39,751 nucleotides of DNA, taken from positions 1 through 39,751 of the forward strand of contig JAKVAO010000015.1 in the NCBI GenBank assembly GCA_022447685.1, in the 5' to 3' direction. Numbering within the stretch: position 1 is the first letter of the stretch; each line of letters opens with the position of its first letter. The notes below the pieces were generated by a model. The model was not told the DNA's origin, did no database searches, and was given only the letters and a program-made list of their open reading frames with translations. Positions 31,338-39,616 of this stretch are shown in pieces. The position numbers and the translations under genes were made by a program. Source of the DNA: Candidatus Caenarcanales bacterium (GTDB taxonomy: Bacteria; Cyanobacteriota; Vampirovibrionia; LMEP-6097).

Positions 31338-31723
31338 TAAGCTGGCTCTTGGTTCCAATCGATAGCCCCCTTCTTCCAAGCATAAAATAAGCCGAAAAGA
31401 AGTATCGCAACGAAAGCAAAGGCTTCAAGAATGATAAAACCTCTAGTACCTGCTTCCATGAAGTTAAAAAGATTAGCCCATGGCATTAAGAATACGAATT
31501 CAACATCAAAGATTATGAAAAGTATAGCGAAAAGGTAGTATTTGATATCAAACTGCACCTGACTTTCCATTTCAGATTTCATACCACACTCATAAGTATC
31601 GTTTTTGACATCACTTGGATTGTAGATTCCGAAAGTTCTCTGAATAGCAATACTGAGTCCCAGTAAGACTAAACCATTTAATATGGCAACAACAGAGATA
31701 ATTCCAATTTGACCAATTTCCAT
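31337..31723 (-). CDS. nuoA: NADH-quinone oxidoreductase subunit A (complex I)
   Basis: 128 residues with three membrane helices. The loop after helix 1 carries the family signature KNDTYECGM, followed by FDIKYYLFAILFIIFDVEFVFLMPWA, the second helix with the conserved Phe-Asp-Val-Glu. NuoA is a small membrane-arm subunit at the quinone site. I start at the ATG, 11 nt after a TATAAT, not at the TTG two codons earlier. No nuoB or other complex I gene adjoins it on either side, which is unusual for this subunit. Confidence 0.92.
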   Translation of the reverse strand: MEIGQIGIISVVAILNGLVLLGLSIAIQRTFGIYNPSDVKNDTYECGMKSEMESQVQFDIKYYLFAILFIIFDVEFVFLMPWANLFNFMEAGTRGFIILEAFAFVAILLFGLFYAWKKGAIDWNQEPA

Positions 31724-31772
31724 AATCAAGCTTAATTATATAACATTGCTATTTACTTGGCAAAAATGAGAC

Positions 31773-32471
31773 TCAGCCTGCAATGACTGTGTTGTGATTA
31801 AGCCCTTCAAGCTTGGCAATCCATTTGTTAAAGTTTGCGCAATTAGCTCTGAGTGAATCGATACCACAATCTTGAGAAATAAATATTCCATCCGTATTTT
31901 TCTGAAATCTATCACCAAAAATTTCTTTTAAATGCTTTGAAGGACCTTTTGTAGTATTAATTAATTCAGGGTTTGAATATTGTTGAAGAATATTACAAAA
32001 AGAATGTTTTTGGGCAGCATCAGCATCATAAATTCGCCCCAGGGTCTTAAATTCATCAACAAATATAAATGTTTCAAATTCATGTAATTGAAAATAAGGG
32101 ATAAATCTACTTTGTTTTGAATTATCTAGATTCAGTGATTCAACAAGAGATTGCTCAAGAGTCTGGATTTTTATATAAGGGGCATCAATACCAGAAACTT
32201 TATCCAAACCAGGAAAATCATTAGGCAAAGCATAAAAGTCATACATTGTTGAAACATAAGTGTTTGGATTATCTAGTAAATTTTGTAGAGTTTTTTTTAC
32301 TTCAGAAAATTTTGGAAACCCTCCTTTGTACTGCCTACCTTCAGGACTTAAACTAGTTGTAAGCATTGTTGGTACAAGGTATAAACCTAAGCTTTGAAAA
32401 TTTGGATTCAAAACTTTATCTACAAATAATTTCTCTGTTTGCCCTTCTACAGAAATATGTACAGTAGTCAT
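31773..32471 (-). CDS. DUF4276 family protein (Toprim-like), partner of the ATPase
   Basis: 232 residues. The N-terminal HISVEGQTEKLFV has the VEGxTE motif with the first acidic residue of a Toprim-like fold, and STMYDFYALPNDFPG supplies the next acidic residue in the way typical of DUF4276. A later LHEFETFIFVD segment is also conserved in the family. The ATG overlaps the ATPase stop (TGATG), so translation is coupled. In such pairs the ATPase is usually the sensor and the Toprim-like protein the nuclease effector. That role is inferred, not shown by sequence. Confidence 0.75.
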   Translation of the reverse strand: MTTVHISVEGQTEKLFVDKVLNPNFQSLGLYLVPTMLTTSLSPEGRQYKGGFPKFSEVKKTLQNLLDNPNTYVSTMYDFYALPNDFPGLDKVSGIDAPYIKIQTLEQSLVESLNLDNSKQSRFIPYFQLHEFETFIFVDEFKTLGRIYDADAAQKHSFCNILQQYSNPELINTTKGPSKHLKEIFGDRFQKNTDGIFISQDCGIDSLRANCANFNKWIAKLEGLNHNTVIAG

Positions 32472-33604
32472 CAAGGATTAGCTCCCAAAATATTTTTTTG
32501 CCAAAGCTCCCCTAGTGTATAGTCTTCTAGCCAACTTGCAAGCTCTTCCTCCCTTAAACGTCTGAATTTACTTTCTTTACTATCTCGGTTTACTACAATG
32601 ATTTGGTCCGATGAGAAATTATCAATCAATGTTGGAGACTGTGTAGCAACAACAACTTGAGTTCTTGATGAAGCTTTTTTTATCATTGCTGCTAAAACAT
32701 TAATTGCATGTGGATGTAAGCCAATCTCTGGTTCATCAAGAATAATTGTAGTGGGAGGCTTAGGTTGCAACAGTAGAGTTGCTAGGCATATAAAACGTAA
32801 CGTTCCATCTGATAAATAATGTGCATCTCTATATTCTTCAGAGTGCTTTTCAATCCATTTTAATGAAACTAATTGCCTCTCCCCTCCACTCAGAAGTGAA
32901 TTAGGCAAAGGCTGAATTAAAGATCTAGGCTCTATATCAAAATCTTTGAAGTAATCAGCTATTAATCTTACATGACTTACTATATCTTGGTAATTCTGAT
33001 TATTATTAATCTTCATCTCATAAAGAAAAGAAGCCATATTCTCTGCTTGAGATTTTAAGAATGAGTTGTCATTAATGTCTACAAATTGTTTCACACCTGC
33101 AGTATCACTGGTGTCATGGAAATGAAATACCTGCCATGATTTTATAGCTTGGGCAATATGATGAGAAGCTGTTACAGGTGAACCAAAAGAATAATTTGTT
33201 AAACACGTTTCAATATTATTTAATTCATCAAATGCAATATAGGTAGTTCCAACGTCCGTTAAGAAATGACCTATCTCTCTATTAATAAATAACGAAGGTG
33301 ATTGTCCAAGACTAGGATTTAAAGAAAATTCATAAATATTTCTATTAAACTCAAGCTTAGCCTTGATTTTTTGGGTATTTTTCATCCCCCAATGAAAAAA
33401 ATAATTTGCTCCTCCTTTTGAAATAGTATAGTTAGCTAACTCAGCATTAATCATTTTATTTAGAAGTTTAAAAAATTGAATAAAGTTAGACTTACCTGAA
33501 CCATTAGCACCAATTAAAATATTTACATTACTAAGCTCAAGATCTAGTTCACGAATCGACTTAAAACCATTGATATAAATTTTACTGATTGGATATTGTT
33601 GCAT
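32471..33604 (-). CDS. SMC/RecF-like AAA ATPase (AAA_21 type)
   Basis: 377 residues. Walker A GANGSGKS is at 32-39 after an opening INGFKSIRELDLEL. An ABC-type signature LLSGGERQ lies at about 238, Walker B is TTIILDEPEIGLHPH, and a His/Gln switch is in VVVATQSPTLIDNF. There is only a short insertion between the halves, so it is a compact OLD/RecF-like ATPase with no fused nuclease; the nuclease-like part would be the coupled DUF4276 gene. A TATAAT (33618-33613) lies 8 nt before the ATG. Confidence 0.88.
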   Translation of the reverse strand: MQQYPISKIYINGFKSIRELDLELSNVNILIGANGSGKSNFIQFFKLLNKMINAELANYTISKGGANYFFHWGMKNTQKIKAKLEFNRNIYEFSLNPSLGQSPSLFINREIGHFLTDVGTTYIAFDELNNIETCLTNYSFGSPVTASHHIAQAIKSWQVFHFHDTSDTAGVKQFVDINDNSFLKSQAENMASFLYEMKINNNQNYQDIVSHVRLIADYFKDFDIEPRSLIQPLPNSLLSGGERQLVSLKWIEKHSEEYRDAHYLSDGTLRFICLATLLLQPKPPTTIILDEPEIGLHPHAINVLAAMIKKASSRTQVVVATQSPTLIDNFSSDQIIVVNRDSKESKFRRLREEELASWLEDYTLGELWQKNILGANP

Positions 33605-33612
33605 TTATAACT

Positions 33613-33618
33613 ATTATA
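33613..33618 (-). promoter_or_regulatory. -10 box of the ATPase-DUF4276 operon
   Basis: TATAAT on the minus strand ends 8 nt before the ATG at 33604. No Shine-Dalgarno sequence is present. It lies in the 15-nt gap after folD, so the pair has its own promoter. Confidence 0.55.
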
Positions 33619-33619
33619 T

Positions 33620-34513
33620 TTAAATATGCCTCTGATAAAGCTCAAAAGTATTACTTAGCAGCATAGCTACCGTCATCGGACCAACTCCTCCTGGAACTGG
33701 AGTAATGAGTCCTGCTCTTTCTTTAGCAGAATCAAAATCAACATCACCAACTAATTTTCTTCTTTCTTCACCTTCTGAACCGATGTGAGTAATAGCATTA
33801 ATACCAACATCTACAACTACAGCGCCGTCTTTAAGCCATTCACCTTGGATAAATCTAGCTTTCCCAGCAGCAGCGATAACAATATCAGCCATAGCACATT
33901 CAGCTTCGAGGTTCTGAGTTCTACTATGAGCCATAGTAACTGTAGCGTTAGCGTTATTCAAAAGTATCGAAATAGGCTTACCAACTAGTGTACTTCTACC
34001 TATAACAAGTGCTCTTTTACCTAAAGTTTCAACGTGGTAACGCTTCAATAATTCCATACAGCCTTTAGGCGTGCAAGGATAAATCGCCTTAGAGTCATTA
34101 GTAAAAACCCTTCCTAGATTTAAAGTTGTTAAACCATCTACATCTTTATCAATAGCAATGGTATCGACAATCTCCTGGGTTTCAGCTCTTAGAGCATCAG
34201 GTAGTGGCAACTGAAGCAAAATACCGTCAACATTCTCATCTTCATTGAGACTTTGGATTTCTTTAATAAGATCTTGTTTAGAAGTTTCAGCAGCAAGTAC
34301 TGTTTTTTTGGAATCAATTCCTACTAGTTCACAGGCTTTCTCTTTATTTTTTACATAGTAATGACTTGCAGGATCGTCACCAACTAGAATCACAGCAAGG
34401 CAAGGCTTGCGACTAGAGTTAGCTTTAGTAAATTTCTCAATCTCTTCTTTAAGCTCAGATTTGATATCTTCAGCTATTTTTTTACCATCAATGATCTTCG
34501 CGGTTTCCAGCAT
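33620..34513 (-). CDS. folD: bifunctional methylenetetrahydrofolate dehydrogenase/cyclohydrolase FolD
   Basis: 297 residues. It shows SHYYVKNKEKAC with the catalytic Lys, DGILLQLPLP, the Rossmann segment VIGRSTLVGKPIS and the closing TPVPGGVGPMTVAML. It interconverts methylene-, methenyl- and formyl-tetrahydrofolate to feed purine and methionine synthesis. I start at the ATG at 34513; a TTG two codons before is less likely because a TTTGC-TAAAAT box ends 8 nt upstream of the ATG. Confidence 0.95.
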   Translation of the reverse strand: MLETAKIIDGKKIAEDIKSELKEEIEKFTKANSSRKPCLAVILVGDDPASHYYVKNKEKACELVGIDSKKTVLAAETSKQDLIKEIQSLNEDENVDGILLQLPLPDALRAETQEIVDTIAIDKDVDGLTTLNLGRVFTNDSKAIYPCTPKGCMELLKRYHVETLGKRALVIGRSTLVGKPISILLNNANATVTMAHSRTQNLEAECAMADIVIAAAGKARFIQGEWLKDGAVVVDVGINAITHIGSEGEERRKLVGDVDFDSAKERAGLITPVPGGVGPMTVAMLLSNTFELYQRHI

Positions 34514-34521
34514 AGTCAACT

Positions 34522-34527
34522 ATTTTA
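34522..34527 (-). promoter_or_regulatory. extended -10 box of folD
   Basis: TTGC-TAAAAT on the minus strand (box 34527-34522) ends 8 nt before the folD ATG. There is no Shine-Dalgarno sequence. Confidence 0.6.
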
Positions 34528-34560
34528 GCAAAGAAAAAAATTAGAATAAAACTATTTATT

Positions 34561-35514
34561 CTATGCAGCTAGTTTAATAACGAACGGAGAAAATTTGTCG
34601 GCAACATGGAAATCTTGTGAAGATTCTTTAGACATTGACTGCTTTTGAAAACCAGGATTATAATTGCGAAATTCTATAGGCTGCGATTTTTCTTTTGCAG
34701 AAAGGTTGAAAGGAGCTTTAGTAATAAAGTCGAGAATAGCATTGATATTATCTTGCAATTCTTTATAAACTTGATTAAAGACTTGCTCATCACTAGCTGA
34801 AGCTTGCTTATCATTAATAGATTTAGTTAACTTACTTTTTTCCAAGTCTAATGACAAAGCAAGCATTCCTTGCCCCCGAATTAGAAGAGAATTATTGTGT
34901 ATACTCTCCTCCATAACTAAATTAGTTTTCCTAGGATTTTGAGATTCAAAAACATGATTTGTTCCAATTCCACCTTGCTTCAAAAACAATTTCATAGCCT
35001 CTGAAACATTTACAGGAATATCAAACGAAACTCTACCACTCTCTCTATCAAAACTGAAAGTTTTAAAAGACTCGTCTTTCAATGCATCTAATTTCTGAGC
35101 AAAACTTTTTTTCACAATACTATTCAGTAAATCATCGTCATATTTTTGATATTCCGTATACCCAATAGCTTTACGCTTATCTAACAATGAATAATAAAAA
35201 TCTTTATACGCTTCTTCACTAGGAATATCTGGTATCTTAATTTTCTCAACAAGATTCACATTCTTGGCAAGAATATCACGTGCATCTTGATCACCATATT
35301 TTACTAAAGACCACATAAGCAGTTGCCCACGAAGATTATCTCCCATCTTTTTTCCAGTCATATAAGCTTTTCTAAAAAATTCATTTGCTCTGAGTGGCAT
35401 CATTTCAGTTGTATTTTCATTAGATAATCTCTCATCTAGTTCCTGAAATTTATTGTAAAAATCATTAGAACCATTATCATCACGAATCAAGTCATTAATG
35501 ACATAGTTAACCAC
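34561..35514 (-). CDS. hypothetical protein, 317 aa (third gene of an unknown operon)
   Basis: Starts with GTG immediately after the stop of the preceding gene. Polar protein with a helical first half (Asp/Asn/Lys-rich, MTGKKMGDNLRGQLLMW) and a mixed second half ending in a Pro/Phe segment. There is no signal peptide, membrane helix or recognised motif. It is the distal gene of three closely packed genes of similar composition, suggesting a lineage-specific complex. Confidence 0.65.
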   Translation of the reverse strand: MVNYVINDLIRDDNGSNDFYNKFQELDERLSNENTTEMMPLRANEFFRKAYMTGKKMGDNLRGQLLMWSLVKYGDQDARDILAKNVNLVEKIKIPDIPSEEAYKDFYYSLLDKRKAIGYTEYQKYDDDLLNSIVKKSFAQKLDALKDESFKTFSFDRESGRVSFDIPVNVSEAMKLFLKQGGIGTNHVFESQNPRKTNLVMEESIHNNSLLIRGQGMLALSLDLEKSKLTKSINDKQASASDEQVFNQVYKELQDNINAILDFITKAPFNLSAKEKSQPIEFRNYNPGFQKQSMSKESSQDFHVADKFSPFVIKLAA

Positions 35515-35775
35515 TTACTTATCTTGATTGTAAATATAACCAGCATTAAGATGATCAAGCTGAGCCTGACTAGGTTCTTGCTTTACTGTTTTAACGATTT
35601 GCTTTAATCCTTGCCTTAGCTTAATCTCTTGAGCTATTATCTTGCTTGGCACTTCAAGATCTTTGTCCTCAATACCCAACAATGATTGAGCTTCTTCTAA
35701 AGGAATTTTCAGAATGTCGGTTTTTTCGGGAACAACCTTAGAGATATAAGGAGTTTTCAATGTATTTATTGTCAT
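35515..35775 (-). CDS. hypothetical protein, 86 aa (second gene of an unknown operon)
   Basis: Small, Lys/Gln/Leu-rich soluble protein, probably helical after residue 25. It begins 9 nt after the first gene, with an AAAAGG ribosome binding site overlapping that gene's last codons, and ends exactly where the third gene begins. No family is recognised. Tight spacing supports that it is real and translated with its neighbours. Confidence 0.6.
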   Translation of the reverse strand: MTINTLKTPYISKVVPEKTDILKIPLEEAQSLLGIEDKDLEVPSKIIAQEIKLRQGLKQIVKTVKQEPSQAQLDHLNAGYIYNQDK

Positions 35776-35784
35776 AATCTTATT

Positions 35785-36135
35785 TCAACCTTTTGATTTT
35801 TCAGTCTTATTATTTTTTGCAACTTGTGAACCTTGATCAGCCCTGAGCAGTTTACTAGAATTCTCTCTATTCTGTTCCAACTTTTCTTTGAGTTGCTTAA
35901 GAGCTTCAGTAGCATTTTCAATAACAGATAGAGTTTCTTGCTGTTCAGATGGCAAACTACTTCTTTGTGACTTATCAAAAGATGTTTGCATATCACTCTG
36001 ATCTTTAGGAGCTAGCTTCAAAAGGTCTACTAAAGTTTTCATAAACTCTAAAAATTCTTCCTTAACTGCTGGTTTAGCAGCTATCTGACTAAGGTAGAAA
36101 GAAGAGTAATTAGATTTAGGAGCAGGGACATTCAC
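35785..36135 (-). CDS. hypothetical protein, 116 aa (first gene of an unknown operon)
   Basis: Starts with GTG (MNVPAPKSNY), two codons inside a possible TTG start. A TATTAT box lies 7 nt before the GTG. The N-terminal 45 residues look globular and helical; the rest is Gln/Glu/Lys/Ser-rich, probably a coiled coil or disordered (LKQLKEKLEQNRENSS). It is divergent from murC. I do not recognise it. Confidence 0.6.
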   Translation of the reverse strand: MNVPAPKSNYSSFYLSQIAAKPAVKEEFLEFMKTLVDLLKLAPKDQSDMQTSFDKSQRSSLPSEQQETLSVIENATEALKQLKEKLEQNRENSSKLLRADQGSQVAKNNKTEKSKG

Positions 36136-36232
36136 CCTCAAGATAATAGCACAACATTCTAAGCATTCATCTTTAATTCATATTTCAAGCCTAGCCTCAA
36201 GTTCTGCTATGGTATTAAATATAGGACTCACA

Positions 36233-37744
36233 GTGCAAAATCAATTAAAACCCACACAGGAAAATATCAATCTAAAAACCGCCAAACGCATCCACTTTCT
36301 AGGCGCAGAAGGCATTGGCATGCAAGCACTAATAGCAATACTAGAAGAAAAGCAAGCCAAAGGCGAGCTTGATAAGAATTTCAGCATCGGTAAAAGTGAT
36401 CTTTCTTATCTCAAGAAATCATACACAGAGAAAACTAAGATTGATTCAAGATTATTAAGCGAAACAGACTTTGTAGTCAGAAGCACAGCCATCAAAGAAA
36501 ATGACCCAGACTATAAGTTTTTCGCTGAAAAAAATATTCCTATTATCCATAGATCAGAAATGCTAAATCTAGCATCTGAACCAGCGCGGCAGATTGTAAT
36601 CTCAGGAACCCACGGTAAAACTAGTACTTCAGCTTTAACAGCTCATTTACTTCTAGAGCTAGATTTAGAGCCTGGCTTTGCCATTGGCGGCATACTAAAA
36701 CAATACTCAGGCAATGCTAAAGCTGCTCCAGATTCACCAGAAGCTATTTTCGTAATGGAAGGTGACGAATCAGACAAAAGTTTCATGCGCTCCAAGCCAT
36801 ATATCGCTGTAGTAACTGACGTCGAAGCTGATCATTTAGAGAATTACCCTGGAGGCTTAGAGGAAATTAAAAACTGCTTCTATGAATTTCTAGATGAGGC
36901 GGAGTATAAGATTATCTGCACCAATAATCAGATCTTGAGAGATTATGCAAAAGCAAACTCTGATAACGAAAAGTTACTTAGCTACAGTAACTCAGATAGA
37001 GATGCTGATATGTTTTTAGACTTAAATAAAAATACCGTCAGCTTTAAAGATCAGACTGAGGATATTTCACTTGCTATACCAGGCACTTTCAACCTATTAA
37101 ATTCCTGCGCTGCACTTTTAAGTGCTTACATTATTAAAGAAAGCCAAGCAAATAATTTTGATCTAAAAAAAGCAATAAACAAACTGCAAAGCTTTCACGG
37201 CACCAAAAGAAGATTTGAATTAATCAATGGTAAATATGAAGTTAAAAGTAAAGAACATGGTGACTATCAGATAAAAATCTACGATGACTATGCCCACCAT
37301 CCAAGTGAAGTTCAAGCTCTATTAGATTCCGTTAGAACCATGATAAATAAAAATGAAAAGGCACTATTCATCTATCAACCCCATCACCCAGAAAGAACTC
37401 AGCAATTCTGGACTGAGTTCAAAAATACCTTCAAAAAATTCCCTGAAAATATTCATGTTTTTATTCCTGATATCTATGTTGCCCGCAGCCAGCATATAGA
37501 CGGAGTCAACTCAGCTAAATTAGTTGAAGAAATCAATCTAGAACATATTAAATATCTAGACCCTGCTCTGAACCTCACTGCAAATGAAGCTAGCAAAGCT
37601 GATATACAAGGTAATTTCCACGACACAACCTCAACATTAAAGCCAATTATTGAAGCAGAGCTAAAACAAGATAAATACAAATATCTGTTCATAGTAGGTG
37701 CGGGTAATATCGGAAAAGTTGCTGAGTCCTTTACAATTTGCTAA
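36233..37744 (+). CDS. murC: UDP-N-acetylmuramate-L-alanine ligase (MurC-type Mur ligase)
   Basis: About 503 residues from the GTG used here. The N-terminal Rossmann domain has IHFLGAEGIGMQAL, matching MurC's HFxGIGGIGM. The ATP loop is GTHGKTSTSAL, and the C-terminal domain has DDYAHHPSEVQALL and the QPHHPERT segment typical of MurC. The enzyme adds L-alanine to UDP-MurNAc, the first peptide step of peptidoglycan. An ATG at 36209 is in frame but lies inside a GC-TATGGT box (36208-36213) that looks like this gene's -10, so the GTG, with AGGA upstream, is the better start. The related Mpl ligase is a less likely alternative. Confidence 0.88.
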   Translation: MQNQLKPTQENINLKTAKRIHFLGAEGIGMQALIAILEEKQAKGELDKNFSIGKSDLSYLKKSYTEKTKIDSRLLSETDFVVRSTAIKENDPDYKFFAEKNIPIIHRSEMLNLASEPARQIVISGTHGKTSTSALTAHLLLELDLEPGFAIGGILKQYSGNAKAAPDSPEAIFVMEGDESDKSFMRSKPYIAVVTDVEADHLENYPGGLEEIKNCFYEFLDEAEYKIICTNNQILRDYAKANSDNEKLLSYSNSDRDADMFLDLNKNTVSFKDQTEDISLAIPGTFNLLNSCAALLSAYIIKESQANNFDLKKAINKLQSFHGTKRRFELINGKYEVKSKEHGDYQIKIYDDYAHHPSEVQALLDSVRTMINKNEKALFIYQPHHPERTQQFWTEFKNTFKKFPENIHVFIPDIYVARSQHIDGVNSAKLVEEINLEHIKYLDPALNLTANEASKADIQGNFHDTTSTLKPIIEAELKQDKYKYLFIVGAGNIGKVAESFTIC

Positions 37745-37759
37745 GATTTCATTTCAATC

Positions 37760-39076
37760 ATGGAAAAAAATAAAGTTTCTTGGTCTTTTTGGTTCTCAGT
37801 TGGTTTTGGTTACTTCACATTCGGTGCTATTACCAACGTTGCTGGAGCAATCGTTCCCAAAATCCGTGAGACTTACAATGTTTCAGCTTCTCTATCTATA
37901 GTTTTAGCAGCTGTATTTTTCATCGCCTATGGTTTAACTTCATTACCATGGGGCTTTTTCATGACCGAAAAAGGTAAGAAAAAAGCACTTATCTACAGTA
38001 CTTTGGTTACTATACTTGGTGTTCTGATGTTCGCGAGCATACCTGGTTTCATCATGAATATGATTGCCATGTTCCTCTGCGGCGTTGGAGTAACTGGAAT
38101 TCAAGTAGTTCTAAACCCACTAGTAAATGACATCTCAGATTCAGCGAAATACTCTAGAAACCTTACTATATGTATGGTGCTTATGGGTGCTGGAAGTTAT
38201 ATGGCACCGCAGCTTGTCACTCTAATCAAAAGCCTAAGCTTGCCTTGGACTTTCAGTTACTGGGTATTCTCTATTCTTGGTTTAATAATGCTTGCAGCTA
38301 TAGCAACACAAAAATTCCCTAAAATCTCTGCTCAAGAAGCTAAAGACTTAGATAATGAACAAGAAGCAAAGCCTGTAAAATCAGAAGCTAAAGAAGAAAA
38401 CCTAGTACTCCAATTAATCACTAAAGAACCTCTTATTTACTTATACGCACTTGGTATTTTCTTATACGTAGGTGTTGAAGTTGGTATTGCTAATAGTATT
38501 GGTTTTTATTTAGAAGACAAATTTGAAATCTCTAAACTTATGGGTGAAAGCGCTGAAGCCGTTAAAAACACAGCTGTAAGTAATTACTGGGGCGCATTAT
38601 TACTTGGTAGACTTATTAGTTCTGCTTACCTAGATAAAATTTCTAATCGTTTAGCGATTAAAGTTCACGCTGCTTTAGCTTTAGTATTTATTAGCATAGC
38701 TGTTACCGCAAGTGACGTAAACATGGTGCTATGGTCGTTACCTGCTGTAGCTTTCTGTATCTCTATCATGTTCCCTACTATCTACAGTTTAACTACAAAT
38801 AACTTTGAAGATAAATACTCAGATCCTATTTCTAGTGTGCTTTGCACGGCGATTATCGGTGGAGCTTTCATAGGACCTCTTATCGCAAAAGTAGCCGAAG
38901 CAACTCAAGGTTCAGCTGCAGTACCAAGCTGGGATACAGGGTTTATCATTGCTTTTGTTTGCTATGCTTACTTGTTTGTAGTTTCTCTTTTACCTGCCCA
39001 AAAATCGAATATACTGCATGATCCTGCAAAGCAGACTGATATTGATGCTATTGAGAGTGAGTTGGTTCATAAGTAA
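37760..39076 (+). CDS. major facilitator superfamily transporter
   Basis: 438 residues with about 12 hydrophobic helices and a central charged loop (about 190-215, Lys/Glu-rich) dividing two halves. The first cytoplasmic loop has a G-x-x-x-x-x-x-x-G-x-K-K motif A variant (WGFFMTEKGKKKALI). The substrate cannot be told; sugar or organic-acid permeases of the fucose-permease type have a similar layout. TTGC-TAAGAT lies 12 nt before the ATG. Confidence 0.82.
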   Translation: MEKNKVSWSFWFSVGFGYFTFGAITNVAGAIVPKIRETYNVSASLSIVLAAVFFIAYGLTSLPWGFFMTEKGKKKALIYSTLVTILGVLMFASIPGFIMNMIAMFLCGVGVTGIQVVLNPLVNDISDSAKYSRNLTICMVLMGAGSYMAPQLVTLIKSLSLPWTFSYWVFSILGLIMLAAIATQKFPKISAQEAKDLDNEQEAKPVKSEAKEENLVLQLITKEPLIYLYALGIFLYVGVEVGIANSIGFYLEDKFEISKLMGESAEAVKNTAVSNYWGALLLGRLISSAYLDKISNRLAIKVHAALALVFISIAVTASDVNMVLWSLPAVAFCISIMFPTIYSLTTNNFEDKYSDPISSVLCTAIIGGAFIGPLIAKVAEATQGSAAVPSWDTGFIIAFVCYAYLFVVSLLPAQKSNILHDPAKQTDIDAIESELVHK

Positions 39077-39099
39077 ATTCAACAGCCTCGTTTGTGGTG

Positions 39100-39218
39100 C
39101 TCACTAGTCACAGCATTGCTTTTTTGTGAGCGGATCATACTTCCTTTCTATAGTTTCACCAGTGAAACTATCAGGCGCAGCTCAAGCTCACTGCAAAATC
39201 AACACTGTGACTAGTGAG
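39100..39218. repeat. 119-bp nested inverted repeat
   Basis: A perfect 14-bp outer stem (CTCACTAGTCACAG at 39100-39113 with its complement at 39205-39218) encloses GTGAGC/GCTCAC and a perfect 10-bp inner hairpin, ATAGTTTCAC and GTGAAACTAT at 39150-39171, with a 2-nt loop. It lies 24 nt after the MFS gene and could terminate it or be an independent mobile or structured element. Confidence 0.85.
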
Positions 39219-39301
39219 TAGATACTTTGTCCTTGGAATTTCTTATGAAATATATCTTTAAAGTGATATGCTTACATAATTTAAATTCATTATACTCAGG
39301 G

Positions 39302-39307
39302 TAAAAT
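39302..39307 (+). promoter_or_regulatory. -10 box of the MNT gene
   Basis: TAAAAT ends 6 nt before the ATG at 39314, with no Shine-Dalgarno sequence, so the transcript should be leaderless. Confidence 0.5.
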
Positions 39308-39313
39308 ATAATT

Positions 39314-39616
39314 ATGGACAAGAATCAAATTCTTGATAAATTAAAAATTATGAAGCCTGAGCTTCAAAGTAAATATGGTTTTCAGGAAATTATGTTGTTT
39401 GGTTCTTACGCTAAAGACAAGGCTAGACAAGATAGTGATATAGATATAGCTGTAACCCTTGAAGACGAACATCAGAGTTTAGAGAATCTTATCAATGCTA
39501 AAGAAGAATTAAAAGTATCTTTAGGTAAAACTGTAGATTTGGTTTACTATGATCCTGAGTGCTTGAATCCGATTATTAAAATGCAGATTGATAAGGAAGC
39601 TGTAAACGTTGAATAA
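39314..39616 (+). CDS. MNT-domain nucleotidyltransferase (MntA-like antitoxin)
   Basis: 100 residues, the size of the minimal nucleotidyltransferases. The active-site pattern is GSYAKDKARQDSDID, with Gly30-Ser31 and the metal ligands Asp42 and Asp44. In MntA-HepT pairs this enzyme AMPylates and neutralises the HEPN RNase HepT. Here the partner frame overlaps its end by 8 nt but is cut short, so the antitoxin may be an orphan. Confidence 0.85.
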   Translation: MDKNQILDKLKIMKPELQSKYGFQEIMLFGSYAKDKARQDSDIDIAVTLEDEHQSLENLINAKEELKVSLGKTVDLVYYDPECLNPIIKMQIDKEAVNVE

